This document shows, in pieces, positions 12,918-30,240 of a stretch of DNA of 64,000 bases. The notes below the pieces were generated by a model. That model did not search any database. It worked only from the letters and a program-made list of their open reading frames with translations, and was not told where the DNA came from. The DNA is from Heliocybe sulcata. Taxonomy: Eukaryota > Basidiomycota > Agaricomycetes > Gloeophyllales > Gloeophyllaceae. The translations under genes were made by a program, and so were the position numbers. Numbering within the stretch: position 1 is the stretch's first letter; each line of letters starts with the position of its first letter. The stretch lies in contig ML213505.1 in assembly GCA_004369045.1 (NCBI GenBank), positions 1,756,762 to 1,820,761 on the forward strand, given 5' to 3'.

Positions 12918-12986
12918 TTGTGCTTGATGTGGATGGAAAAGAGCTATTAGCCTAAAGCAGTAACTACCGGCAAATTATGCCCGAGC
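12918..12986. promoter_or_regulatory. very short divergent promoter, GAR1/PEX6
   Basis: If PEX6 starts at 12987, only 69 bp separate the two start codons, which must contain both leaders and promoters unless transcripts overlap. The PEX6 start is the weaker call; the next in-frame ATG is at 13041, which would give 123 bp. Confidence 0.45.
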
Positions 12987-17037
<4,051 letters not shown>

Positions 17038-17136
17038 CAGGGAGTACAGTACATTGATACAGATTTTAGTAGCGTCTATATGCAAGACATCGAAAGCATG
17101 GGCAGGTAGGCTGAGGTCCGTCGAACCGGTAGTGTG

Positions 17137-19679
17137 TTAGAACCACTTGCTGGGCTTCAGTCCGATCCTGTCCAGCACTCCCCTAAAGTTTTGGGGCATT
17201 AGCGCTCCCAGCGCTGTCGTCGAGCGCAACTTGACAGGCGTCCCAGGTATCTCCATCCTGTAACAGATTTGGTTGAGTTGTACCCAAAATAATGAATGCG
17301 GAGAAACTCACCTGTATGATGACTTGCCGTCTACCACGAGTTCTAAGCGTACGATAGGCTTATCCGCATCTCTCGTATCTACCTCCAGTGACGACCTAGG
17401 ATGCGCATGAGCACAGTCCAGAACCTAGGAGAACCGATGGGACTCGATTACTCACCACTTGTGGTTACCAACAGGCTCATACTTGACCACCCTCTCCCTT
17501 GGCACCTCCTCGAACGTCGTCACCGTCTCACTCAATCCGTCCTCATTAGTGACAAGCTCCGTCTTCAGCTTCTGCACTGTTTCCTCACTCCTCGCCTTCA
17601 ACGTCCTCACAAGCGGCACATAGAACATATTCAGTGGGCTCGTCGACACCTCCAACACCGTATGTCCGAATGGCTGCTCCGGGGTAAACTCGATCACCGC
17701 AAACTCGTGTCTGTCTCCCGAGAGGAAGATGACATTGGGTACGGTATGCAGGACGCTGAGGAGCTCCGCCTTTTCCGTTGCGAATGCCGCCCAGGTGTCG
17801 ATCTGGCCTTCGTACGTCCACAGGGACGTGAACGGCACGGAGGTCACGATGAATTTGAACGTCGCTGTCGAGTTAACGCGGCTAAGCCAGTCATACAGCG
17901 CTCCGACTTGTTCCTCGCCTAGCATCGTGCGGGTCTCGACAGACTCTGTGGTGATGTCCGATCTGTAGCGCCGGGTGTCCATGACGAAGAAGGCGGCGTC
18001 ACCGTAGCGGAAGTCGTAGTAATTTTTCTTTTCTCCGAAGGTAGAGGCCGGCGAGGCAGAGTGCGAGTCGTAGTTCGCGGCGCCAAGATAGATGTCGTAG
18101 GCACTCGCAGCATTTGCGAAGGGAGACAGGGAATCATTGCCCTGCCCCGCGTAGTTGTTGAGTATTTCGTGGTCGTCGTACGCGTGGAATATCGCTAGTG
18201 AATACTATGAGTTCCATTGACCAGGTATGTATCCTGTGTTATGTCACTTACGCAATTTTTCATAGACCTTCCTGAAGCTTGGGCTATTGTAAGTTCTTCT
18301 GTATAGCTGCCTGTATGCCTCCTCGCTATCTCCGAAATACACCGGCACATCGGCGTAGATGAAGTCGCCCAGGAAGAGCATGAACTCCACGGGAGCTGTC
18401 TCCGTCTCTGCAGTTACAGGTGCTGGCGCAGCAGAGGGAGAGGGTGAGGGAGAAGGCGACCAGTAAACCGAAGAGGAAGATGAGCTTGACAGCGTCTCGT
18501 TAGCGATGGCCGCTGAGATCGTCTCGGACACTTCAGAGACTATTTCCTTTGCGCTCTCCACTACCTCCGACACCACCTCTTTCGCAGTCTCGACGGCCTC
18601 CGTCAAATTGACCTTCACATCCACCAAAGGCTTGCTCGGCCACAGGTACTCGGCCAACAAGTCGTACCCCTTGATTGTCCTACCATGGAAGGGCAGGTAT
18701 GGGAAATTTGGAGTAGTACAGGAGGTGAAGACAAAGCGGAAGTGAGAGCCGGATGCAAGACGCGGGTCCGGGAAGGTGTGGAACTTGATCGGTTTAGCTG
18801 GATAAGGCAGGCAGGGACTTTCGCAATTCAGGCGGTCTGTCATTGATAGGGTACCAATAATCACGATATATGTCAAAAGAGGCAACAGTGAGAATTACAC
18901 GCACATTCATACGTCGTACTCGGGGACAGGTCGCCCAAGCTGACTGTATTCGTCCAGTCATGCTCAGCGCTCAGATGCACGAGCGGTCCATCTTGCCACT
19001 TGGTCTCGATATCACTCGCCTTCACCAACCGCCATTGGACTTGCACCGCTCCTTCCGTAACAGTCTCATTATGTTCTGTCTGGTAGGGGTGAGGGTACCG
19101 CACAGTGATTCGCGCAGCATCAGGGTGCACAGCGCCCACGCGCGTGAACGTTACGTCCTTGGCGGTGTCGAAGTACGGTGTAGCGATGAAGTCGGCAAAG
19201 GCGAGGAGGAGGAGAGTGTTGATTGCAAGATTGCTTGCACGTAGACGGGCGGCAGACGTCGGGAGCGAGAGGAGGAGGGTGGTAAGCGGGCTAGGAGAGG
19301 ACTTTGCCTAGACACAGACCTGGCTGAGCATCCTATACATACTGAGAGTGAATATGAAGGACGTACAACAATCTTCTCTGACGTTTTCGCTGTAGGTTCG
19401 CCATTAGACTTCTCCTGACTCTCCTCTACAATTTCCACTTCTGCTGCGCCTTCGAGTTGGGCTTGGTTGGCTGCCGGAGCATAAGTCAAGAGATATAGAA
19501 TGTATAATGTTGGTATGACTGGCACTGCGAGATGGTGGGGTACCTAGCAGTTATATGTACGATCACTAACAAGTTCATATACTCGATCCACAATTACTGC
19601 TCACCACTCGTAGGAAAATGTAGGATATCGCCCTGAATGCCGAGGACAGCAGGGCGTTCGAGTACTTGAATGCCCCCAT
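17137..19679 (-). CDS. PhoD-type metallophosphatase, N-terminally membrane-anchored
   Basis: Member of the PhoD/alkaline phosphatase D fold. It starts at 19679 with MGAFKYSNALLSSAFRAISY. Two hydrophobic stretches follow (VPVIPTLYILYLLTY; SNLAINTLLLLAFADFIATPY, reached over introns), so it is probably anchored in a membrane near its N-terminus. The catalytic part has FVFTSCTTPNFPYLPF, MLFLGDFIYADVPVYF, IFHAYDDHEILNNYAGQG and VIFLSGDRHEFAVIEF, which hold the metal-binding Asp, Asn and His residues. A Ser-rich, low-complexity insert (about 18400-18600) splits the domain. The last exon reads MEIPGTPVKLRSTTALGALM to LKPSKWF. Substrate is unknown; fungal relatives are annotated as phosphodiesterases or phosphatases. 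Confidence 0.85.
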
Positions 19680-19875
19680 ACCGCTAGTCGTTGGCGTATC
19701 CTCAGAGTGGTCGAAGAGGGGCGCGGAAGACGGCCTGGAGGCTGAGGGGCAAACGCAATGCACGGCACAGGCTGTAAGTACGTCATTCATGATTATAATT
19801 ATAGTCCATTTAAGGTTATTAATTAACCGATGCTCATGAAATTAAATAACTCTGCTCTGCTCTCCGAAACCCGCG
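19680..19875. promoter_or_regulatory. shared divergent promoter, PhoD/MIC19
   Basis: 196 bp between the start codons of the phosphatase (minus) and MIC19 (plus). It is AT-rich near 19790-19850. No specific factor site was recognised. Confidence 0.55.
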
Positions 19876-20590
19876 ATGGGTGCCGGTCAATCCAAGTCAG
19901 ACTCGGACGAGCATGTTTTTCACGCAGAGACGCCAATACAGGTCAGTATGCACCATGTATATATTACTGTACGAAGTTAATTCCTGCCCAGTTCTCAAAC
20001 GAGGTCGTGAACCATCTCTCGGACACCTCAGCTTCCCCAGACACACCTCCAGAACGCCAGTCAACTCTCGACGCCCACATCCGGCAACGTATCCAGGCCG
20101 AGCTCGCGCACCTCCGAGAAGAGGAGAGCCATGTGCGTGAAGAGATCGAGCGCGCGCTAGAGAAGGAGAATCTCGACCGCGAGCGGGACATGGCCGGGGA
20201 CGAGTCGGGGCAGGTGAAGAGCACCACCGCGTTGCTCGGCGATGTGGACGAGCTACGGAAGCAGGTTGAGCGGTTCCACTCGAAAAAGGAGGAAGAGGAC
20301 TTTGTGGGTGCGCGGACACGGGGCGAGGCCGTCGTGCAATGTTTCAGGTGCGTTGACATCCCGTTCCTGTAGCCCTCTGCCGTCTCTCACACGACCCAGA
20401 AACAACCCTTCTACACCACTAGACTGCTGGAAACAAGTTACAGAGTTCAAGGCTTCCGTGGCTCATGTCGAGGAGGTAAGCATCTCCGTCCCTTCCCATG
20501 TCACTCGCCATTCGTGCTACATTATGCTTTCGTACGCACTAACTGACAACTACGCTTACTCTACAGCGCTACATAGAATCACTACGGTAA
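19876..20590 (+). CDS. MIC19: MICOS complex subunit MIC19
   Basis: Peripheral inner-membrane protein that helps form mitochondrial crista junctions. The ATG at 19876 gives MGAGQSKSDSDEHVFH, with Gly2 in an N-myristoylation context as in CHCHD3/MIC19. Exon 1 ends at 19941. Exon 2 begins FSNEVVNHLSD and carries a charged coiled coil (LAHLREEESHVREEIERALE, ELRKQVERFHSK). A splice joins CFR to NNPSTPLDCWKQVTEF, giving one CX10C pair, the fungal form of the CHCH domain. The last exon is seven codons (RYIESLR). Length about 170 residues, normal for the fungal family. The start inside a longer open frame was chosen by the myristoylation signal. Confidence 0.9.
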
Positions 20591-20822
20591 TAATACATCA
20601 ATAGCCTGCGCTATCTTATACTCGTGCCACATTACGCATTACGAGTCCGAACCGAAGACTCTCCAAGCCATCTCCAGCATTACCACACCATGCGTCAGTC
20701 AAGGATCGTAACGTAACAGTCCCTCATTCAGTGAGTCCATCTTCATCAGATAATTATAAAAAGCATGAAGTCCGTGCAATCGTGTCCATGTCATCATGGC
20801 CGTGACTGGCCGTGGTAAGAGC

Positions 20823-22220
20823 TCACCGTGTCTTCAATGTCGAGCTGCGTTCTGGGGCAAGAGGTACGTAAGGTGGAGGAGGCGGAGTCTTGGTCGCAGT
20901 CCGCTCTGCCGCTCGAGGAACTGCAGGCAAGGAGGTCCTTGTCACCTTCCGTTCTGATGCCCGAGTGGTTGCAGGGAACGCTACAGGAGGCGGGGGTGGG
21001 GGTGTCTTCGTAGCAGCCCGTTCCAGCGTTCGAGGTACGGGAGGCGGGGGCGTCCTCGTTGCGGACCTCTCTGGGGCTCGAGGTGGGGGCGTCTTCGTCG
21101 CTGACCTATCTGGAGCTCGAGGCGGAGGTGTCCTCGTCGCCCCCCTGTCCGGCGCTCGGGGTGCTACAGGAGGAGGCGTTTTCGTCCCCCTCCTCTCCGG
21201 AGCTCGCGGCGGTGGCGTTATTTCAGGACTCAGTTCCGGCACCGAAGGCATCTTGGGCGTGACAACCTTCGGCGGAATCTGCAAAGGCTGTACCACGGGC
21301 AAAGGTCCCAGCACCTGCGCACTATCATCAGGCTGTGAATACATCGACCCAGAGCTCCTCGTCCAGGTCGACAGCCGCCGCGGGTCGATGATGGAGAAAT
21401 ACTTGGACCCGCGCGATCCGCGCTCAGAGCCTTGCACGTGTGGCTCCGCGCTCTGCGTCGAGTACACCGACTCGGACCCGACCGTCTGCGTCGACGCTTT
21501 GTGCTCGAGTCGCAGCCCGCCTTTGTCCCAGCGCACCGTCGGGATGCGCGAGGCGCTGCCGAACCGCGGGACTACGCCCGGGCGGACAGGCTCTTTATGA
21601 GCAGGCTGCTTTTCGTCGCAGCTGAGAGCGATGCCTGTGTAGATCTCTTTGCTTGGTGTGGGAGATCTGGCCTTGTTTTCATCGCCGTTCTTGCGGCGAA
21701 TGGACCCTGCGAACTTGACTTTGCGATCCGGCTTTGGGAGCAGTGCGGAGGGGAGGTAAGGGTACCCTGAGCCCGTGTGAGCGTTCCTCCGCGTGTTTTC
21801 TTTGGTCTTGAGCATCTCCCGCTGTAGAGAACCGTGAGCACCGAGCAAATAAGTCTTGTGAGCCAGAGCTTACTGTCTCCTTCCACCGCTTTTCATTTTC
21901 GCGCTTGATTGACTTGCCCCACCATGTCCAGCCGATGACTGCGATCAAGGCAAGGAACACGCCGCCTGCTACACCGCCCACGATAGACGGCACGGGGATG
22001 TTCTGCGCCGGTGAGGGCGACGAAGCCGCCACCGCCGTGGGTGCGGGCCCCTCATACGAAGTGACTGTGACCACTGCAAAGGCAAGTCAGTCTTACCCGC
22101 TCGCCTCTCGCCTAGAATGTGTTGAAATCTTGAGGACTACTACTACTTACCGGGAGTGTCAGGAGATCGCTTGTCGAGGAGGAACGCAGGCATGATGGTA
22201 AAGGCCAGTCGATGACTCAT
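20823..22220 (-). CDS. single-pass membrane protein with proline-rich repeated cytosolic tail
   Basis: No known family was recognised. Three exons join by eye. The first gives MSHRLAFTIMPAFLLDKRSP and joins to VVTVTSYEGPAPTAV. A short Ser/Ala/Pro-rich outer part is followed by one membrane span (SIVGGVAGGVFLALIAVIGW) and basic residues GKSIKRENEKRW. A splice (KET to REMLKTKENTRR) enters a tail of about 330 residues. Its C-terminal half is built of about eight degenerate units of the type RAPDRSATKTPPP, with alternating R/K-T and PPP. The layout resembles fungal Mid2/Wsc-like or adhesion-type receptors with an SH3-binding tail, but the ectodomain is very short. Function unknown. Confidence 0.75.
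20860..21230 (-). repeat. coding tandem repeat, APxRxxTxTPPP units
   Basis: Degenerate repeats of roughly 40-50 nt inside the proline-rich membrane protein gene. Each unit encodes a Pro-Pro-Pro block followed by RAPDR or a similar turn and ATKTP. Units differ in length, which suggests replication slippage or unequal exchange during its history. Confidence 0.65.
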
Positions 22221-22647
22221 GGGTACATTACGCGGTTACATATACAACAAACGCCCGGCCTCGTGTTGCGCACAAGAATACTCGTGGACTAGAACATGCC
22301 TCTTATTCCTGGAAGTTTGCCCAGGGGGATCCCTTTCGTCATCCGATTCGCAGACGGGCTGTGCGGCGTGTGTACCGTGCACGCCACGCTGCATAGGCGT
22401 CTGTGCCACAACGTGCGAGATCATGACATCGAAATTAAGTTTGTGGACAGCGTTACTAGTAAGTGTCTGGCCTTGCCTGGCTCGTAGGCTATCCTTGTCC
22501 ACTTGTGCTCCTGTTAGAACTGCAATGATATGATTGAACAGTGGAGGCAATAACATACGTAGCGATAACATACAAACGTTACGACAACGCTCCACACTAG
22601 ATGTTGCCAAGGTGAGGGAGAGATAGGGATAATGGCTGCTCAGCTGA

Positions 22648-25622
<2,975 letters not shown>

Positions 25623-26737
25623 TCTGCTCTAAGGTAATGTCACAGTTGAGAGCAGAGAGCGGCGATGACTAAGCAAAGAGTTCATCTCCACGCCACAGCG
25701 CGGCCACGTGTAGCCCGTCCACCGTGGGGTCCCAAAGGTCCACCTCGGACATGCCATATTGGGGCGTTGTGGCGGGTGGTAATTTTCGTCTTCGCCTGAC
25801 GTTCGCCTACGCCAAAGCGTCGGAAAGATTTCACTTGACCGCCTGATTAGCTCTTGAATTATACATTCCGTAACGGCGTCTGTTCAACAGGACCGATCTC
25901 TGCCTCCGCTGCGGTCAGAATGACGTGCTCACAGGGATCAAGGGGCAGACCCTCTTGCGAAGGACATAGTTGAACGACTGAAGGGGAATGAAGGAGATGG
26001 ACAGAGATAGCTTATTTATCTGATAGCGTGTCTAGCGGCACGTCCTCGGCAGAAACTATCGTGGATACAGGGGGGTTAGTGGGGTATGATGGGAAAGAAG
26101 AACGCCGAGAAGAGATTGAAAGATGGGGCAAGTTGAACGCCGGAATATGGAGGCTGAGGCCTGGCAAGTCTGGCTAATTGAAGGCCGCAGCGAAAGGCCG
26201 TGCTGGGCGTGGGCGGTGCGCCATCTTTCGAGATTCCAATTGGAGGTGAGGTAACTGCGATGTCGCTGCAGATACAACGTGTCCCCCCTCGGCGGCTATC
26301 AGGCGAGGCCGATGTCCCGCAGCCGAGGTGAAGCAAGTAATATCACAAGGGGAAATGAAACACGGCAGGGCACGGTAAATAGAGAGACGGGAGGCGGCCG
26401 GGGAAGCGTAAGTGGCCGGGGACGGGGCCTCGGATTGGTTGCCGGACTGCCGGAACGGATATAGCCTAGGACCCCGGACTTTTCGGTGAACGCCGGTCCA
26501 GATGTATCTTGTAACCGGCCCCATCGCTTTCTTCTCTACTCTGCCCTCAACATCCGCTGCCTCCGTACTGCCTCTCGTCGCCGTTCCTCTCGTCGCCGGC
26601 GCTCTCTCCTTCACTGTGCCTGTCGTGTTTGACGCTGCTCTAGCTTTGTTTCTCCGGAGTCTGTTGGTCGCCGTTGTGCGAGATAATCGGCCCTGCCGGT
26701 GGTCTAATATTTGCCGATTTCAGTCTTGATTACCGCC
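25623..26737. other. long divergent intergenic region, CEF1/Zn2Cys6 regulator
   Basis: 1.1 kb between two start codons. The right third is pyrimidine-rich (about 26510-26640) and probably the regulator's 5' leader. It contains a 75-codon open frame (26502-26729) listed separately. No other gene-like feature was seen. Confidence 0.55.
26502..26729 (+). promoter_or_regulatory. candidate upstream ORF before the Zn2Cys6 regulator
   Basis: A 75-codon ATG frame rich in Ala, Val, Leu and Pro stops 8 nt before the regulator's ATG at 26738. If the leader includes it, it would lower regulator translation or need re-initiation. There is no evidence that the peptide itself is conserved. Confidence 0.25.
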
Positions 26738-29700
26738 ATGGAGTCCTCCATGTCGAACCAGTCTGAGGGTCCACAGCTCGAGGACCCGCAGAACCTTGGG
26801 TGTGCACACTGTCTGGACTTTTTGGTGACTTGCTCATCGTCTGCCACAGAAGTAAACCCCCTGTTGTCCGCGGTGCGAGGGCGTGTACAGTATGTCGGGC
26901 CGCCAAGGTGAGCAGCTTCCATTGCTGGGCGCCGTAGGCATCCTGATTGCCTCTTCAGATGAAATGCGTCGGGTCCGAGGACGGCACCAAGCCATGCCAG
27001 CGTTGCAAGCGCGCTGGGGTAGAGTGCGTATCCAGTAACTCCACATGTAATATTAGCAAGGGCCGACCTCCCTTGTCAGCTGTGTCTTTGAAAAGCACCG
27101 TCGAGGCCGTAAGCCCGGGTCCAAGTACGTCGTATTTCATGCGCAAGCCACAGAGCGGTTTTCTCATCTACGACCCTGAAGGTTGTCCGAGGCTTCCAAG
27201 ATGCTGCGTCGGCTGGAGAAGGGCCTTAACAGCGCTAAACTGAAAAATCAAGCCAACGAAATGGCCATGGGTTCTCCTTACGCAGTGGGGAATTCACGTG
27301 GTGGTTTATCCGATCCTTCTCAGGTCCCCAGCATTATGCGGGGGGGAGATGTCTTTGGTTCCCCGACCTCTCAGCATGCCGGGCCCAACCAGCTTCCTCC
27401 TCTTCAACTACCACCTTTGCAAGACGACGCTCGAGGGCCGAGGTCACCCATCGAAGTCGACGAAGAAGACGGTGATCGCCACGACGACACTATGTTCCCG
27501 GCCAGGCTAATTCGCAAAGAAAATCAGCGCAACTCATACTTCCAGACGGTGCTTCATGACGCTCCGGCTACAGCAGTGTCTACTCCAGCTTACTCCGAGC
27601 GTTCTGCCACTTTTTCTCCTGCTGTTTCCGTGCCGCCCGTGCCAGCGCCACCCACCGGTGTCACTGATCCTATCGCTGCCGGCATCATAAACGAGGACGA
27701 TGCCAAGCTGTTGTTCGATCTCATCTTCCTGCGCCTGAATCCCTTCGTCAACCTGTTCGATCCAGCCCTCCACTCCGTCACTTATGTCCGCAATAGGTGT
27801 CCGTTCCTCTTCACGGTCCTCATCATGGCTGGATGCAAGTTCTTCAAGGCAGAGCTGTATAAACCTTGTCAGAAGTTGGCGCACGAGTTCGCCGTACGGG
27901 CATTCGCGGAAGGGTGGAAGAGTGTAGAGGTTGTCCAGGCCTTTGCCTCCTTGACGTACTGGAAGGAGCCTGATGACAATGTAAGCTGCCCGTTCCTTCG
28001 TTTCATTGAGTCCTAGTGACACCCGGCAGCGTACGTGGATGTATATTGGCTATGTAAGTTGATATCCTCTCGGAGCGATCGAGATGGGCGCTGACTATGT
28101 CAATTCAGGCTTGCCGCATGGCTGTCGATCTGGGGTTGAACCGGTGGGTGCCTCAGCCCCCGGCGACCGAGACCGACTTCCAGCGCCAGGAGCGTCGCAA
28201 CCGGGAACGGACATATCTTGTTCTGTTCGTCCATGATCGCAGTCTTAGCATGCAGACTGGCAAGCAATGGATGCTTCCTGAGGTAAGGCTCCGCTTGTGA
28301 AGGAGATTGCTGTGTGCTGATTCTCATCAGTGCGATCTTGTCCGCCATGCGAACACATGGCATGAAGAGGGCGGGGAGCCTATCCGACCCGAGGACGTCA
28401 TCGTGGCTGCTTTCGTGCAGCTGCGTCGGATCGCTGTGGGTAATCCTGTTTCCTTGTATTGATGGGTTCACTAACCTCCGGTCCAGGCGGAGACGACCGA
28501 TGTCTTCTACACCCACAAGGGCGTTCCTGGCGCTCAACATACTGATGTTAATTACGAGGTGCTGTTGCGCAACTGCAATGGTAAATTGACCCAGTGGATG
28601 GACACCTGGGAGCACGAGATGCGCCGAGGTGAGACTGGGACTGATCGATTCATGCTGGCCGAGATCTCATGCTGTTCATTTGCCAGCTGGGGGGGAGAAG
28701 TTCCATTTCTCTTTCCTTGGTTTCTTCCGGCTGCATGTCCGGCTTTTCCTGAACAGCTTCGGCATCCAAGCCTCCATGTCGCCGGTATGTTGTTGTCAGA
28801 ATAGCTTTTTCCGGATGATCTTGACGTTAGCTGTTTGTCATTTAGACTAGCCGTGCGAGCCCGAGTTTGCAAGCCTTGTCCGCTTGCTATACCAGTGCTC
28901 TGGATACTTTGACTATTGTGACAAAGGACTTTGCCTCCATGAGTATGCTCGTAAGCACGCTGTCCTTTTTAGACTCGGTCTCGGGTGCTAATTGCGAATC
29001 TGTAGCGTTATGGTCAGGACTCGGTCACGATCATGACCGCGTATTCGGCCGTGTTCCTATTGAAGGTAGTCTTGCTTCCAGTCCCCGCCTAAGTAATTGT
29101 CTAAAATGTCCGCAGCTGCTTCGGTCTTCGAACACGCTGGCCGAGCTCCATGAAGGCGCAACGAACGAGATTCACGCGCTTATTTCACGCACTGCCAACG
29201 CATACCAGGAGGCGTCTTCCCTTTCACCGGCTTCCAGCTCGGCAGCCTATCATGCCCGCTTCCTGCGCAGCCTCGTCGCAAACGACATCTTCAAGGCCCG
29301 TCACAGCGAAAAGGGCAAGCAGGATGTGGCGATTGATCCCCGGCTGCAAGGTAATTTGCAACGTGATCTGCCGCTTGGCCGTCGGCTCATTCTGTCAATC
29401 TAACTAGGCGGATCAGCAGCAAGACCCCATGTGTCCCCCAATATGCCCCCACAGTCTATGTATCCTCAGCCTATGGTTGCGGCGCACAACTTCCATTTCC
29501 CAGCTTCGCCGAACCTTCCTGCACACCCCTTGCAACCTGGTGATTCCCCCGGCATGCACGCCGGCCTAAGCGCCGGTCCGTCTCGAGGTCCCTTCGTCAA
29601 CAGTTATGCTGCGTTCGCTAACGGCTACGACGCTCAACCGCCTGGCGAGCTTGATGTTCACTACTGGCGAAACATGTTTACGGAACTTGGCTTCGGAGAA

Positions 29701-29865
29701 ACTGTCGAATCGACGCCGTATCGTGCAGGGCCCCCTCCAGGCCCGTATGGTTCCGCCGATTCGATGAGGCCTTCTCAAGGCCAAGGTCGTGACTTGCAGC
29801 ACCGCAACCCTTCTCAGCTTCCGTCATACCACTACATGGCTTCCGCCCCTGGATTTGGTCATTGA
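26738..29865 (+). CDS. Zn(II)2Cys6 transcription factor with fungal-specific domain
   Basis: Binuclear zinc cluster regulator. ATG at 26738 lies in GCCATGG. Spliced exons give KPPVVRGARACTVCRAAK, MKCVGSEDGTKPCQRCKRAG and then VDCVFEKHRRGRKPGSK, a complete CX2CX6CX9CX2CX6C cluster. The last cysteine comes from a small exon near 27085. A leucine-rich dimerisation helix follows (LSEASKMLRRLEKGLNSAKL). The middle holds the fungal_trans domain: LFDLIFLRLNPFVNLFDPAL, ACRMAVDLGLNRWVPQPP, ERRNRERTYLVLFVHDRSL. The C-terminus is Pro/Gly-rich, as in activation domains. At least seven introns. Targets are unknown; the neighbouring beta-glucosidase is 0.4 kb away but housekeeping genes are equally near. 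Confidence 0.88.
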
Positions 29866-30240
29866 TTGTATCACATATCACGATTTGGTCCCAGCAATAT
29901 CGTCCCTCTTGTAATAATTGCTCTCAGTCCTAGCTATTCCCCTCCTGTTCCTCCGTCCTGCTTTGCGCCCCACAGCTGTCTCACGTCGAAAGAAGGCATT
30001 ATTATACATCCGACACGTAGTCTCCTCGTTTCCTGTTGCTGAGCGTATCGATCCGTTTGGAAACTGCTCTTGTCTCCTGACCCTGCTTGTCTAAATATAC
30101 AATCAAGTCTTGGTCATGTCAAGTCATGTAACTATTGTAGTCTGTTCATATTATGACATGACGGTGGTAACTCTTTATGCATATCGTCATGTGGGCCTAC
30201 TCCCATGCATGACGCTCCCGCACCGGGTAAGTATCCCACC
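29866..30240. other. intergenic between convergent genes
   Basis: 375 bp between the stops of the Zn2Cys6 regulator and the beta-glucosidase. Pyrimidine-rich and AT-rich parts suit two 3' untranslated regions. No gene seen. Confidence 0.6.

Noticed and set aside
20890-21600. 236-codon plus-strand frame rich in Gly, Val and Ala
   Set aside because: It is the mirror of the proline-rich repeats on the minus strand; composition alone keeps it open.
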